Below are positions 27,703 through 37,166 of a stretch of 64,000 nt of DNA, in pieces (position 1 is the first letter of the stretch; each line of letters starts with the position of its first letter). Position numbers and translations under genes: made by a program. The notes beneath the pieces are model-generated. The model was not told the DNA's origin, made no database searches, and saw nothing but the letters and a program-made list of their open reading frames with translations. This DNA is from Rhodococcus sp. P1Y (GTDB lineage: Bacteria > Actinomycetota > Actinomycetes > Mycobacteriales > Mycobacteriaceae), in the NCBI RefSeq assembly GCF_003641205.1, contig NZ_CP032762.1, positions 2,790,001-2,854,000 on the forward strand. The letters run 5' to 3'.

Positions 27703-29207
27703 AGCGCGCGCATGGCCGAATACAGCCCGCACACCCAGCATGCGAGCGGCAGCACGACTGCGATGGCGGCGTACTCGACGAGTTCTGCTCCGCGGCGAAG
27801 CACCGGCGAGTACTCCCTGATCGGAACGAAGGACCCGAAGAACAGGGCGCCGAGCACGATGAGGATGCACGACGCGAACATCGCCAGGGGTACGCCCGAG
27901 CCCGAGAACACGGCCACAGCGGTGAGTACGAGAAGGATCGACGCGCCGCCGGCCACGAGGGGTGCGGCGTGGTGCACCGCCGCGAACGTGCGACCACGGA
28001 GCAGAAGGATCAGGGCGGTCGTAACTGCCAGAGCTACTCCGGGCCAATAGATCCCGGAGGAAGGCGATCCGAGGGCGGCAACCGCTGCGCCGATGGTCGT
28101 TGCTGCGCATGCAGCGCACACGAGTCCGGTCAGATAGCTCCGTGCACGCAGCGCGAGGTTCGACAGATCGGAGGTGTTCGGCTGGTCGTCATCGCTCGTT
28201 TCGTCGAGTGATGCACCTGCGGTGGGGACCGGCGGCAGTGGAAGTCGCGCCTGCATCATCGACAGCCGCGGGGCGAGCGCGAGACAGACCAGTCCGAAGA
28301 TCGAGGTCCCAGCGCCGATCGTGCTGAGAGGCACGTCGGTGAACACGTCGACCGAGGTCGCACCGCATAGGATCACTGCGGCCGACGCCGCGGCGGTGAA
28401 CAGCGCCGAACCGTGATCTCCGAGGCGAACCGCGAAAATGGCGGACGCACCAACGAGTGCACCTCCGAGTAAGAGATGCGGCGCACCGAACTCGCCCGGG
28501 ACGAAACGGACGCCTGCAGTGAACATCAGGGGAAGTGCACAGCCGGACAGGAAGACTCCGGTCCGGTCGTCCCGGTAGAACCGACCGACGACAGACCCGG
28601 CTGCGACGAAGAGAACAGCTGCGGCGGCGGCCCCGATGGCAGCTTCGATGCCCTGACCGTATCGCGTGTCTGTGTTCTGTTCGTTCAGCAATGGCAGCAC
28701 CAAAGCTATACAGGCCAGGGCGAGTGCGGCGGCGCCCACAGCGAAGCCGACTCGCTGTGCAGTGCGCGCTGACCACAGCCCGGTGGTTGGGCTCCCCGCG
28801 GTTGCCACCGCATACATCAAATCGTCGAAGAGTGGTGCTGGGGCTGGGGCGTCCGCAGTTCCGAGAACGAGCAATTCACCGTCGTGGATGGATGCTTCGT
28901 TCAAGGTGAGTGTGTCGTCGACAGGCGGCATTCCGACTCTGGACAACACCCAGGATTTACCGTGCCGATCGAACGCAGGCGAGGTCCCACGGGAATCGAG
29001 AACGTCGACGATGCCTGGAATCAACAACGAGATGGGGACGTCGCTCGGCAGGGCCATGTCGACCTGAACGGCCTGCCCCATGATCGTCAGCCTGCACAGG
29101 TCGAGCGCGGCGGCGCCCGCAGCGCCGCCGCGGACCGGTACGTCGTCCCCGTGCCCGCGGGCCTGCAGACCGCGCTGGTCCACCGCGCGTGAAAGATCCC
29201 CCGTCAT
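27699..29207 (-). CDS. eccD: Type VII secretion integral membrane protein EccD
   Basis: EccD forms the membrane vestibule of the ESX complex. The 502-aa protein has an N-terminal ubiquitin-like cytoplasmic domain (about residues 35-120, LCRLTIMGQAVQVDMALPSD then IPGIVDVLDSRG) and about 11 membrane segments starting at about residue 150 (VGFAVGAAALALACIALVLP). ATG at 29207 follows GGGGGGAA; an in-frame start 45 nt upstream is less likely. It lies 102 nt downstream of the LLM oxidoreductase gene on the same strand and is coupled to mycP. Confidence 0.93.
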   Translation of the reverse strand: MTGDLSRAVDQRGLQARGHGDDVPVRGGAAGAAALDLCRLTIMGQAVQVDMALPSDVPISLLIPGIVDVLDSRGTSPAFDRHGKSWVLSRVGMPPVDDTLTLNEASIHDGELLVLGTADAPAPAPLFDDLMYAVATAGSPTTGLWSARTAQRVGFAVGAAALALACIALVLPLLNEQNTDTRYGQGIEAAIGAAAAAVLFVAAGSVVGRFYRDDRTGVFLSGCALPLMFTAGVRFVPGEFGAPHLLLGGALVGASAIFAVRLGDHGSALFTAAASAAVILCGATSVDVFTDVPLSTIGAGTSIFGLVCLALAPRLSMMQARLPLPPVPTAGASLDETSDDDQPNTSDLSNLALRARSYLTGLVCAACAATTIGAAVAALGSPSSGIYWPGVALAVTTALILLLRGRTFAAVHHAAPLVAGGASILLVLTAVAVFSGSGVPLAMFASCILIVLGALFFGSFVPIREYSPVLRRGAELVEYAAIAVVLPLACWVCGLYSAMRAL

Positions 29208-29309
29208 GCATTCCCCCCGGAACTCATCGTGCCAGCGTCCCTCTGGCTGCACGCGACTCTACGACACGCGCACGCCGCCCGGGGATGGGACCGATCAGGG
29301 GTGGCGCAT

Positions 29310-30320
29310 TCAGGCAGGCACGCCTGCGGCCTTCCGGCGGGACAGCTCGCTCACCTCGGCGAGCAACTCGTAGGACCGGAGCCAGGACTTACGATCTCCG
29401 ACGCCGGACGCGACGATGAGCTCGTCGGCATCGGCGTGCACCACGAACTTGTCGAGGTAGTCCTTGACTGTGGACGGCGTGCCCACGGCCGTGTACTTGG
29501 TCATCTGCAGAATGTGCTGGCCCTGGGGTGCATCGAGCAGCATGTCTGCTTCTTCGTCGGTGAAGGTGCGGCCTCGGCCCAGCAACAGACTCACTCGGCT
29601 TCGTTTGGTCGCCAGGAATTGCCGCTGGGCGTCGGCTTCGGTGTCGGATGCGATGACGTTGACGCCTGCGATGACGTAGGGGGTTTCGAGCTGAGCCGAC
29701 GGTCGGAAGTCGCGACGGTAGATGGCCACGGCCTGTTCGAGCGCATCGGGCGAGAAGTGCGACGCGAACGCGAATGGTAGGCCGAGAGCCGCCGCCAGCT
29801 GCGCGCCGAACAGAGACGATCCGAGGATGTACAGCGGTACATCGGTACCGAATCCGGGCGTCGCGATTACTCCGGGCACGCGCGACTCGTGTGACAGAAA
29901 GCCCTGAAGCTCCTGGACTTCCTGCGGAAACCGATCGGCCGATGACGGGTCTCGCCGCATCGCACGCATCGTCTGCTGGTCGCTTCCCGGGGCACGGCCC
30001 AAACCGAGGTCGATACGTCCCGGATGGAGGGTGGCAAGGGTCCCGAACTGCTCGGCGATGGTCAGGGGCGCATGGTTGGGAAGCATGATTCCACCGGAAC
30101 CGAGCCTGATGGTGCTGGTGTTGGCCGCTACATGCCCGATCAGCACGCTTGTTGCCGACGACGCGATCGTTCGCATGTTGTGGTGCTCGGCGTACCAGAT
30201 CCGCTCGTAACCCCACGACTCCGCGTGTTTGGCCAGTTCGACGCTGGCGTCGAAGCTATCTTTGACGCTCTCGCCTTCGCCGATGTGAGCCAGATCGAGA
30301 ATGGAGAGTGGTACGGACAC
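29310..30320 (-). CDS. LLM-class flavin-dependent oxidoreductase (luciferase-like)
   Basis: The 336-aa protein belongs to the bacterial luciferase-like monooxygenase family, close to the alkanal-monooxygenase-like (YhbW/MsnO8) group. It starts [20 protein letters not shown] and has the family motifs [40 protein letters not shown] and [19 protein letters not shown]. The cofactor is FMNH2 or F420; the sequence alone does not settle it. GTG at 30320 is chosen because it gives the family N-terminus, although no strong Shine-Dalgarno is visible. It is unusual in splitting eccD from eccC in an ESX-4 locus. Confidence 0.88.
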   Translation of the reverse strand: MSVPLSILDLAHIGEGESVKDSFDASVELAKHAESWGYERIWYAEHHNMRTIASSATSVLIGHVAANTSTIRLGSGGIMLPNHAPLTIAEQFGTLATLHPGRIDLGLGRAPGSDQQTMRAMRRDPSSADRFPQEVQELQGFLSHESRVPGVIATPGFGTDVPLYILGSSLFGAQLAAALGLPFAFASHFSPDALEQAVAIYRRDFRPSAQLETPYVIAGVNVIASDTEADAQRQFLATKRSRVSLLLGRGRTFTDEEADMLLDAPQGQHILQMTKYTAVGTPSTVKDYLDKFVVHADADELIVASGVGDRKSWLRSYELLAEVSELSRRKAAGVPA

Positions 30321-30561
30321 GGTCAACGCCAGCCTTTCGATTCGACAGCCGAACGCAGGCGGTTCGACTGTGCAACTTCGCACTGCGGGATTCAACCGTC
30401 GGGGGGCTCGGGCTATTCCTGTCCTCGGGTGAGGGTGGCCGAACATGGCCCGATGGGTTAGCCTTTCGCGGCAGTGTCACCCTCGCCTGGGAACGAGCGT
30501 GGGCGCGGCACTTGGGGATGTCGACCGGTGGGGGCTGGTTCAGGGTGATCGTGGTGCAAGC

Positions 30562-33500
30562 GTGAGTACCGTCCGATTCGTTCGCGGCGCGCGACGAGCC
30601 GTGCCCCGGACACCGGGCGGTGAGGTGACGTTGCAGGCGCCGCCGGAGATCCCGAGGATCGTTCCCGGCAACCTGATGACCAAGCTGATGCCCGTCGTCA
30701 TGGTGGCGGCCATGGTCGGGATGGTGGCGCTCATGTTCACCTCGGGCATGGCCGCCAACCCGATGATGTTGATGTTCCCGGCGATGATGTTGGTCTCGAT
30801 GCTCGGCATGGTTGCGGGCGGCGGCAGGGGCGGCGGGGCCAGAACGGCGGAAGCCAACGAGGACCGCAAGGACTATCTTCGATACCTCGATCAGCTGCGC
30901 AAGGACGTGAGGATCACCTCGATCGATCAACGTACTGCGCTCGAGTGGTCCCACCCGGCTCCCGACGTTCTGTGGACGTTCGTCGGCACGGAACGAATGT
31001 GGGAGCGGCGCAGCGCGGATCCCGATTTCTGTCACGCACGGATCGGGCGCGGCTCCCAGCGGCTCGCCACGCGTCTTGTTCCACCGGAGACCGGCCCCGT
31101 CGAGGAGTTGGAGCCGGTGTCCGCGGTGTCGCTGAGACGGTTCGTCCGCACACATTCGGTGGTGGAGGATTTGCCGACCGCCGTGTCACTGCGTGGATTC
31201 GCGGCCATGTCCATCGCAGGTGACCGCTCGGCCGCGCGCTCCACGGTTCGCGCTCTGTTGGCGTCGCTGTGCACTTTTCACGATTCGGACCATGTGAAAG
31301 TCGCGGTCGTCTGTGGGCCGGACACCGTGTACCACTGGGATTGGGTCAAATGGCTGCCCCACGCCCAGCACGACATCATCAGCGACGGGGTAGGAACCGC
31401 GCGGATGATCTACGGTTCGTTCCTCGAACTCGAAACCGCTCTCGGCGAACATCTCTCGCTTCGAAACCGGTTCAGTCGCGGCGCGCCCGCGACCCCAGGA
31501 GTTCCGCACTTCGTCATCGTCGTCGACGGAGGTCTACTCGACAACAGTGGTACCGACGTGATCCGGACCGGGCTCGAAGCCGTCACCGTCGTGGATCTGT
31601 CCGACTTCGCCACCTCGCTCGCCGCGAGCCGTGGTCTTCGCCTGATCGTCGAGGGCGGCAAGGTCGGCGCTGTGAGTGGACCGAACGTCGAGATCTTCGG
31701 TCGTGCGGACACCATGAGTCTCGCGCAAGCAGAGACCGTTGCGCGTCGTCTGTCGCCCTTCAGAACGACGTCGAGTACCGGCGTCGACTCCTCGGTGAGC
31801 GACACGGACTCGATCTCGAGCTGGAACCGTCTGCTCGCCATCGGCGATGTCGGTGCGCTCGACCCCGCTCGGATGTGGACACCACGGCGTGGGCGCGATC
31901 GCTTGCGCGTGCCGATCGGTGTCGCACCCGACGGAAGTCCGGTGGAGATCGATCTCAAGGAATCGGCGGAGAACGGTATGGGTCCGCACGGGCTGTGTAT
32001 CGGTGCAACAGGGTCCGGGAAGTCCGAGTTCCTGCGCACTCTTGTCCTCGGTCTGGTCGCCACACACAGCCCGGATCAGCTGAATCTCGTGCTCGTCGAC
32101 TTCAAGGGTGGGGCGACGTTCGCCGGCTTGGAGGACGTTCCTCACGTTGCGGCGGTCATCACCAACTTGTCCGATGATCTTGCCCTCGTCGACCGAATGA
32201 AGGATGCGCTGGCGGGTGAGATGAACCGCAGGCAAGAGGCGTTGCGCGACGCGGGCAACTTCGCGAATGTGACCGATTACGAAAAGGCGCGAGCGGGTGG
32301 GGCCGCTATGGCACCGATGCCTGCGCTGTTCATCGTCGTGGACGAGTTCTCCGAGTTGTTGAGTCAACAGCCGGACTTCGCCGATCTGTTCGTCGCGATC
32401 GGACGCCTGGGTAGGTCGTTGCACATGCATCTTCTCCTCGCGAGCCAACGTTTGGAGGAGGGAAAACTGCGCGGGCTGGACAGTCATCTGTCCTATCGAA
32501 TCGGGCTGAAGACTTTCTCCGCCAACGAGTCCAGGACTGTCCTGGGAGTGCCCGACGCCTACCACTTGCCTGCGCAACCCGGTGCCGGCTATCTCAAATG
32601 CGACTCTGCCGAAATAATGCGCTTCGCAGCCGCCTATGTGTCGGGACCTTATGTTCGCCCGCGAGCGGCGTCCGTGGGAAACGGGCACACGGTCGACGAC
32701 ATTCGCCCGCGGGTGTTCGGAGCCTTTCCGGTTCCAGTTGCACCGGCGCTGTCGACGGACGTGTCCTCGGTGCCGGCCGACCATGAGCGTCGAGCGCCTG
32801 CCGACGAGGACCCTGCGGCGTCTCAGGACGGTCGAACCGTTCTCGATGTCGTCGTGGACCGAGTTCGCGGTCACGGGACGCCGGCGCACGACGTGTGGCT
32901 GCCACCGCTCGATCGGTCGCCGAGTCTCGACGGACTCCTCGTCGACATCGCCGGTGCAGGTGAGGAGAGAATCGCGACGCTTCGGGTTCCCATCGGCGTC
33001 GTCGATCGACCGTTCGATCAACGACGCGAACTTCTGCAGGTCGATCTCTCTGCCGCACAGGGGCACTCAGCAATTGTCGGCGGGCCGCAATCCGGCAAGT
33101 CGACGGCGGTGAGGACGCTGGTCATGTCCCTGGCCTCCACGCACACTCCCCGTCAGGTGCAGTTCTACTGCCTCGACTTCGGCGGGGGAGCTCTGGGGGG
33201 TATCGCCGACCTTCCTCACGTGGGTTCGGTTGCCAACCGACTCGATGTAGACCGGGTGCGAAGAACCGTCGCCGAGGTCACGTCGGTGATCGGCAGGCGT
33301 GAACGCATCTTTCGCCAGCGAGGTATCGACTCGATGCCTGATCTTCGACGTCGCCGGGCCGATCCGCGGACCGCGTCTCGAACCGACGACGAGGATATTT
33401 TCGGTGACGTGTTCCTCGTCGTGGACGGATGGGGATCCATCAGGTCCGATTTCGAGTCACTCGAACCACAACTCGCGGCAATCGCCGCTCAGGGTCTGTC

Positions 33501-34581
33501 GTACGGAGTTCATCTTCTCGTCACCGCGTCGAGGTGGGCCGAGATACGTCCCGCCACCAAGGATTTGATCGGTACCCGAATCGAGCTCAGGCTGGGCGAC
33601 GCGTCGGACTCGGAGTTCGGGAGGGCCAAGGCCGCCCAGGTCCCGGAAAGCCGCCCAGGTCGAGGGATGACGAAGGACGGCCTCCACCTGCTGATCGGGC
33701 TCCCGCGACTGGACGGCTCGGAGTCGACATCCGATCTCGGCGTCGGCATCTCGTCGGCCGTATCGACGATCGGTGCGCGATTCGTCGGCCACAAGGCGCC
33801 GACAGTACGCATGTTGCCGGACAACCTGCCGCTGACCGAACTGCGGAGGTCGCTGGTCGGTCGGTGGCCGCGTGAGCGGGGGGCCGTACCTGAGCTGTGG
33901 GTTCCGGTCGGGATCGACGAGGCGGAACTGAGCCCTGTAGCAATCGATTTTGCGGAACAGGCACATTTCCTGGTATTCGGTGACACGGAGTGCGGCAAGA
34001 CTGCGTTGCTCAAATCCATCTGCTCGTCGTTGGTGCAAGCGAACTCGCCCTCGCAGGTCAAGCTGATTCTCGCCGACTATCGACGGACGATGCTGGGAGT
34101 GGTCGACTCCGACCACCTCGCCGGATACGCGGCGTCTCAATCCGTCCTGTCGACGATGATGAACGAACTCGCGTCGAAGATCGCCGAACGCATGCCCGGG
34201 CCGGACGTCACGCCGCAACAGCTGCGCGAGCGGTCGTGGTGGAGTGGGCCGGAAATCTTCGTCGTCGTCGACGATTACGACCTGGTTGCGACGGCGTCGG
34301 GAAATCCGCTCACGGTGTTGGCGGACTACCTTCCGCATGCCCGCGACATCGGATTGCACCTCGTCGTGGCGCGCCGTTCCGGGGGCGCATCGCGAACGAT
34401 GTACGACCAGATCATCTCTCGCATGCGTGATCTGGTCTCTCCGGGGCTCGTGATGAGCGGAAGCCGCGACGAGGGCAACTTGATCGGCGCGGTCAAACCG
34501 TCTCCGATGCAACCTGGACGTGGAATTCTGGTGGACAGGCGAGGTCAATCTCTGGTGCAGCTCGCGTGGTCGCCGGAATGA
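30562..34581 (+). CDS. eccC: Type VII secretion FtsK/SpoIIIE ATPase EccC (EccCa and EccCb fused)
   Basis: EccC is the motor ATPase that recognises YxxxD/E substrates. The 1339-aa protein has two N-terminal membrane segments (about residues 38-57 and 62-82), a DUF/stalk domain, and three ATPase domains. The Walker A motifs are GATGSGKS at 481-488, GGPQSGKS at 840-847 and GDTECGKT at 1140-1147; the first has Walker B LFIVVDEFSELL. The third P-loop has Glu-Cys in place of the usual Gly-Ser, as degenerate EccC domains often do. GTG at 30562 gives MSTVRFVRGARRAVPRTPGG; the upstream open frame is not used. It overlaps the next gene by 4 nt. Confidence 0.96.
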   Translation: MSTVRFVRGARRAVPRTPGGEVTLQAPPEIPRIVPGNLMTKLMPVVMVAAMVGMVALMFTSGMAANPMMLMFPAMMLVSMLGMVAGGGRGGGARTAEANEDRKDYLRYLDQLRKDVRITSIDQRTALEWSHPAPDVLWTFVGTERMWERRSADPDFCHARIGRGSQRLATRLVPPETGPVEELEPVSAVSLRRFVRTHSVVEDLPTAVSLRGFAAMSIAGDRSAARSTVRALLASLCTFHDSDHVKVAVVCGPDTVYHWDWVKWLPHAQHDIISDGVGTARMIYGSFLELETALGEHLSLRNRFSRGAPATPGVPHFVIVVDGGLLDNSGTDVIRTGLEAVTVVDLSDFATSLAASRGLRLIVEGGKVGAVSGPNVEIFGRADTMSLAQAETVARRLSPFRTTSSTGVDSSVSDTDSISSWNRLLAIGDVGALDPARMWTPRRGRDRLRVPIGVAPDGSPVEIDLKESAENGMGPHGLCIGATGSGKSEFLRTLVLGLVATHSPDQLNLVLVDFKGGATFAGLEDVPHVAAVITNLSDDLALVDRMKDALAGEMNRRQEALRDAGNFANVTDYEKARAGGAAMAPMPALFIVVDEFSELLSQQPDFADLFVAIGRLGRSLHMHLLLASQRLEEGKLRGLDSHLSYRIGLKTFSANESRTVLGVPDAYHLPAQPGAGYLKCDSAEIMRFAAAYVSGPYVRPRAASVGNGHTVDDIRPRVFGAFPVPVAPALSTDVSSVPADHERRAPADEDPAASQDGRTVLDVVVDRVRGHGTPAHDVWLPPLDRSPSLDGLLVDIAGAGEERIATLRVPIGVVDRPFDQRRELLQVDLSAAQGHSAIVGGPQSGKSTAVRTLVMSLASTHTPRQVQFYCLDFGGGALGGIADLPHVGSVANRLDVDRVRRTVAEVTSVIGRRERIFRQRGIDSMPDLRRRRADPRTASRTDDEDIFGDVFLVVDGWGSIRSDFESLEPQLAAIAAQGLSYGVHLLVTASRWAEIRPATKDLIGTRIELRLGDASDSEFGRAKAAQVPESRPGRGMTKDGLHLLIGLPRLDGSESTSDLGVGISSAVSTIGARFVGHKAPTVRMLPDNLPLTELRRSLVGRWPRERGAVPELWVPVGIDEAELSPVAIDFAEQAHFLVFGDTECGKTALLKSICSSLVQANSPSQVKLILADYRRTMLGVVDSDHLAGYAASQSVLSTMMNELASKIAERMPGPDVTPQQLRERSWWSGPEIFVVVDDYDLVATASGNPLTVLADYLPHARDIGLHLVVARRSGGASRTMYDQIISRMRDLVSPGLVMSGSRDEGNLIGAVKPSPMQPGRGILVDRRGQSLVQLAWSPE

Positions 34582-36212
34582 ACTCCGTTCGCGTCCACGC
34601 CGCGGTGCACCTCGGCGACGGGTTCGTCTCGGTAGGGGTGGGCACGGACGACGTTGTGCGGCAGCATCGGTTCGACACTGCCCTGACAATGCGCGCAGGC
34701 GTGCTTGCGTTCCTACGGCCGGCGGACGAGGGGCGAACCAGAGCCGACGAGGAGGATCTGTCGTCATCGGAGATCGAACGGTTTCCGTGGGCATACATCG
34801 ACGACGACGAGATCGTGATCGGTTCGACTCCTGTGCCCATAGAGCAGGTAGTCGGTGGAACGATCGGCGACGCGCTGGCGTGGTCCGGCGCCGTCGCCCC
34901 GGTCGACCTACTCGAGGTGATCTGCCCGTCGTCGTGGGGTGTCCACAGGCAGACGGTGGTTCGACGTGCCGCGGCGGCCCTTGCCCGCGAAGTGGTGGTG
35001 ATCGACGCCGCGTCGGCGGCCGTGCGGTCGCTGGGCGAACGTGCGCCGTCCTTCGCGGTGGTCGTGGAGGTCGGCGAGTTCGCGTCCACGGTGAGCAGTC
35101 TGTCGCTTTCATCGCCTGGGCCCGCGCCGGATCGACCGGCGAGCGCGTACGAACGGGCCGTTCGGTGGGACGCAGTCGGCGCTGTAGATCTCAGGGCTGA
35201 CGATCTCGGGGGTGGGGGAGGCGACAGCGGGGCGCGTGCCTCGATCACACAACGCGTCTCGGCCTGTGCGGCAACGGGGTCCGGGCGGGGCCCGATCGAC
35301 GTGGTGGTGCTCGCAACGAGCCTCACCACGTTGCCGACGGACATCCTCGGCGACAACTCCTACCGTGTTCGTGAAGTGTCCGGGTCCGACATCGTTCGAT
35401 CCGCGGCGGTGGGAATCGGGCTGTCCGAGCCTGCAGGTGTCCGCGACCCGAACCCGGCCGCATCGCCCAGCGACTTATTTCTGCCACCGCCGAGAACGGC
35501 CCGTGCAGCGGCATGGTTGGACGAGGTGGCGTCGACGCCTCCGTCCGAGCGCCCCACTGCCATGCTGGCAGTGGGGGCCGCGGTCGCAGTCGTGCTGGCC
35601 GTCGTTCTCGGAGTCGTGGCGATTCGAGCCGTCTCCGATTCACCGACGCCCGTGGCGATCCCGGCTCGGTCCTCGCAAACTCCGTCGCCCCCCGTTCCTC
35701 GATCCGAACCCGACTCGAGCATTCCGACTACCACCGCGACAGCCACGACCACCTCGGCCGCGACGCCGACCGAGCCAGCCCCTCGTACGACGCGATTCAC
35801 GTTCGGGCGAGCGAGCGTGGAAGTACCCGCTTCGTGGTCGGAGCGCGTCGAACCGGGACGAGTTCTTCTCGTGCCTGTCGACCTGCCGGAACGCAGGATT
35901 GTCGTGACGAGTGTGGAATTGAGACCTGGCACGACGTTCGACGAGGTCGCGAATGACCTGGAGGGGCAACTTGCTTCGCGCGGAGAGGGTAGCTCATTTG
36001 GGAGTTACACGCGTGCAACTGATTTCGGGGGAAGAACCGGTATTTCCTATGTCGAATCACCTGGAGATTTTTCGGTCGTGCACTGGCGGATCTTCGTCGA
36101 CGACGATCTTCAGGTCAGCATCGGTTGCCAAAGCGCGGAAGGGGACGAGCCCACGCTTGCGGGCGACTGCGACCTCGCCGTCGCAAGTTTGGTTGTCGCG
36201 GATATCGGGTGA
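34578..36212 (+). CDS. Type VII secretion-associated membrane protein (Rv3446c-like)
   Basis: This 544-aa protein occupies the place of Rv3446c in the M. tuberculosis ESX-4 locus. Residues 1 to about 300 form a cytoplasmic domain with Hsp70/actin-like features (MNSVRVHAAVHLGDGFVSVG, then VVVIDAASAAVRSLGE). One membrane segment lies at about 329-352 (AVGAAVAVVLAVVLGVVAIR). A Pro/Ser/Thr linker and an outer domain of about 140 residues follow (TTRFTFGRASVEVPASWSER). The ATG at 34578 overlaps the eccC stop (ATGA), so it is co-translated with the motor. The molecular role is not established. Confidence 0.82.
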   Translation: MNSVRVHAAVHLGDGFVSVGVGTDDVVRQHRFDTALTMRAGVLAFLRPADEGRTRADEEDLSSSEIERFPWAYIDDDEIVIGSTPVPIEQVVGGTIGDALAWSGAVAPVDLLEVICPSSWGVHRQTVVRRAAAALAREVVVIDAASAAVRSLGERAPSFAVVVEVGEFASTVSSLSLSSPGPAPDRPASAYERAVRWDAVGAVDLRADDLGGGGGDSGARASITQRVSACAATGSGRGPIDVVVLATSLTTLPTDILGDNSYRVREVSGSDIVRSAAVGIGLSEPAGVRDPNPAASPSDLFLPPPRTARAAAWLDEVASTPPSERPTAMLAVGAAVAVVLAVVLGVVAIRAVSDSPTPVAIPARSSQTPSPPVPRSEPDSSIPTTTATATTTSAATPTEPAPRTTRFTFGRASVEVPASWSERVEPGRVLLVPVDLPERRIVVTSVELRPGTTFDEVANDLEGQLASRGEGSSFGSYTRATDFGGRTGISYVESPGDFSVVHWRIFVDDDLQVSIGCQSAEGDEPTLAGDCDLAVASLVVADIG

Positions 36213-36378
36213 TCGCGAACAGCATTTCGAGAATTCCTGCTTTCGATGGAACCGAACGCCCATGTAGCTGCGTCCAATCAGATGTAGGGGGAGATCCGCA
36301 GGTGCGCCGCGGCGATCCGAAGCCTCGACCGAGTATTCGCCCGAGTGCTCGAAACCGAAGAACGTGAAGGAGTCGATC

Positions 36379-36687
36379 ATGGCAGAAACCGACATTCAGA
36401 CCATGCTCGCAGTGTCCGCGAAGGTCGATGGTCTGAGGGAGCAGATCGGCGGACTTCTGCGCGCGTTGCGTGCGGACGTGGATCTTGCAGCGTCCGGAAT
36501 ATGGAAGGGCACGGCGTCGACCACGTTCGCGCAGGTCATGACCAGCTGGGACTCCAGTGCATTCAAGTTGGAGAACGCGCTCGCCGGCATCGGGGAGTCG
36601 ATCAAGACCAGCGGTGTTCAGTACGACCAATCCGAGCAGGACAACGTCTCCCAGATCAATACGGTCGGCAGCAGCCTCAACCTCTGA
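36379..36687 (+). CDS. WXG100-family ESX substrate, EsxU-like
   Basis: This 102-aa helical-hairpin protein has the WxG turn at Trp42 (SGIWKGTAS) and, after the second helix, the secretion signal Y82-D-Q-S-E86 (YxxxE), so it is the partner carrying the export motif. The first helix runs about 5-38 and the second about 46-80. ATG at 36379 is chosen because AAGGAG lies 8-13 nt upstream; an in-frame GTG 15 nt earlier is less likely. It forms a pair with the next gene, 83 nt downstream, matching esxU/esxT of ESX-4 by position. Confidence 0.88.
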   Translation: MAETDIQTMLAVSAKVDGLREQIGGLLRALRADVDLAASGIWKGTASTTFAQVMTSWDSSAFKLENALAGIGESIKTSGVQYDQSEQDNVSQINTVGSSLNL

Positions 36688-36770
36688 TCGGCCGTTCTCG
36701 TAGTCGTGACACGAAGTATGCAAGCCCATTCCGAGTCGACGTCTGTCGACCGAATCAACGCGAGGAATCG

Positions 36771-37064
36771 ATGATGAACGGTGAAATCAAGTACAACTTC
36801 GGCGCGATCGGGGATCTCGCCGGTGGGCTGACGACCAAATGGTCGTCGCTGAACGAGCGCCTCGACGAGGTCAAGTCCACGATACAGCCGCTGGTCGCGA
36901 CTTGGCAGGGCGCGGACTCCGACGCGTACCAGGTGAAGCAGGCCGAGTGGAATTCGGCGCAGGCCGAACTGAACGGCGTTCTTCAGAGCCTGATCGGCGC
37001 GGTGAACTCCGGCAACCAGCGGATGCAGGAGCAGGAAGCAGTGAACAGGTCTCGCTTCTCCTAG
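36771..37064 (+). CDS. WXG100-family ESX substrate, EsxT-like
   Basis: This 97-aa protein has the WxG turn at Trp45 (LVATWQGADSDAYQ) between two helices and ends EQEAVNRSRFS without a YxxxD/E motif, as expected for the passive half of an Esx heterodimer. CGAGGAATCG lies before two adjacent ATG codons (36771 and 36774); either could initiate. It is the last gene of the eccC operon and is followed by a perfect 28-nt palindrome. Confidence 0.88.
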   Translation: MMNGEIKYNFGAIGDLAGGLTTKWSSLNERLDEVKSTIQPLVATWQGADSDAYQVKQAEWNSAQAELNGVLQSLIGAVNSGNQRMQEQEAVNRSRFS

Positions 37065-37097
37065 GATTCGGACTTATCCGATCCCTGCGCTCACTAC

Positions 37098-37125
37098 GGC
37101 CCCGATGTCGATCGACATCGGGGCC
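37098..37125 (+). terminator. Perfect 28-nt palindrome after the esx pair
   Basis: GGCCCCGATGTCGA and its exact reverse complement lie back to back with no loop spacing. No T-run follows. It is probably the terminator or 3' stabiliser of the esx operon; being fully palindromic, a protein-binding site is also possible. Confidence 0.7.
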
Positions 37126-37166
37126 GAATGCTGCGCGGGTCGGCGTTTCGTAGTTCACTGGCATGC

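Noticed and set aside
31534..33066. Long minus-strand open frame (about 510 codons) inside eccC
   Set aside because: It is fully antisense to a clearly conserved ATPase, its composition is Arg/Gln/His-rich with no recognisable motif, and long antisense open frames are expected at this GC content.
33457..35112. Long minus-strand open frame (about 551 codons) across eccC and the next gene
   Set aside because: Arg/Pro/Thr-rich shadow translation spanning two real coupled genes on the other strand.
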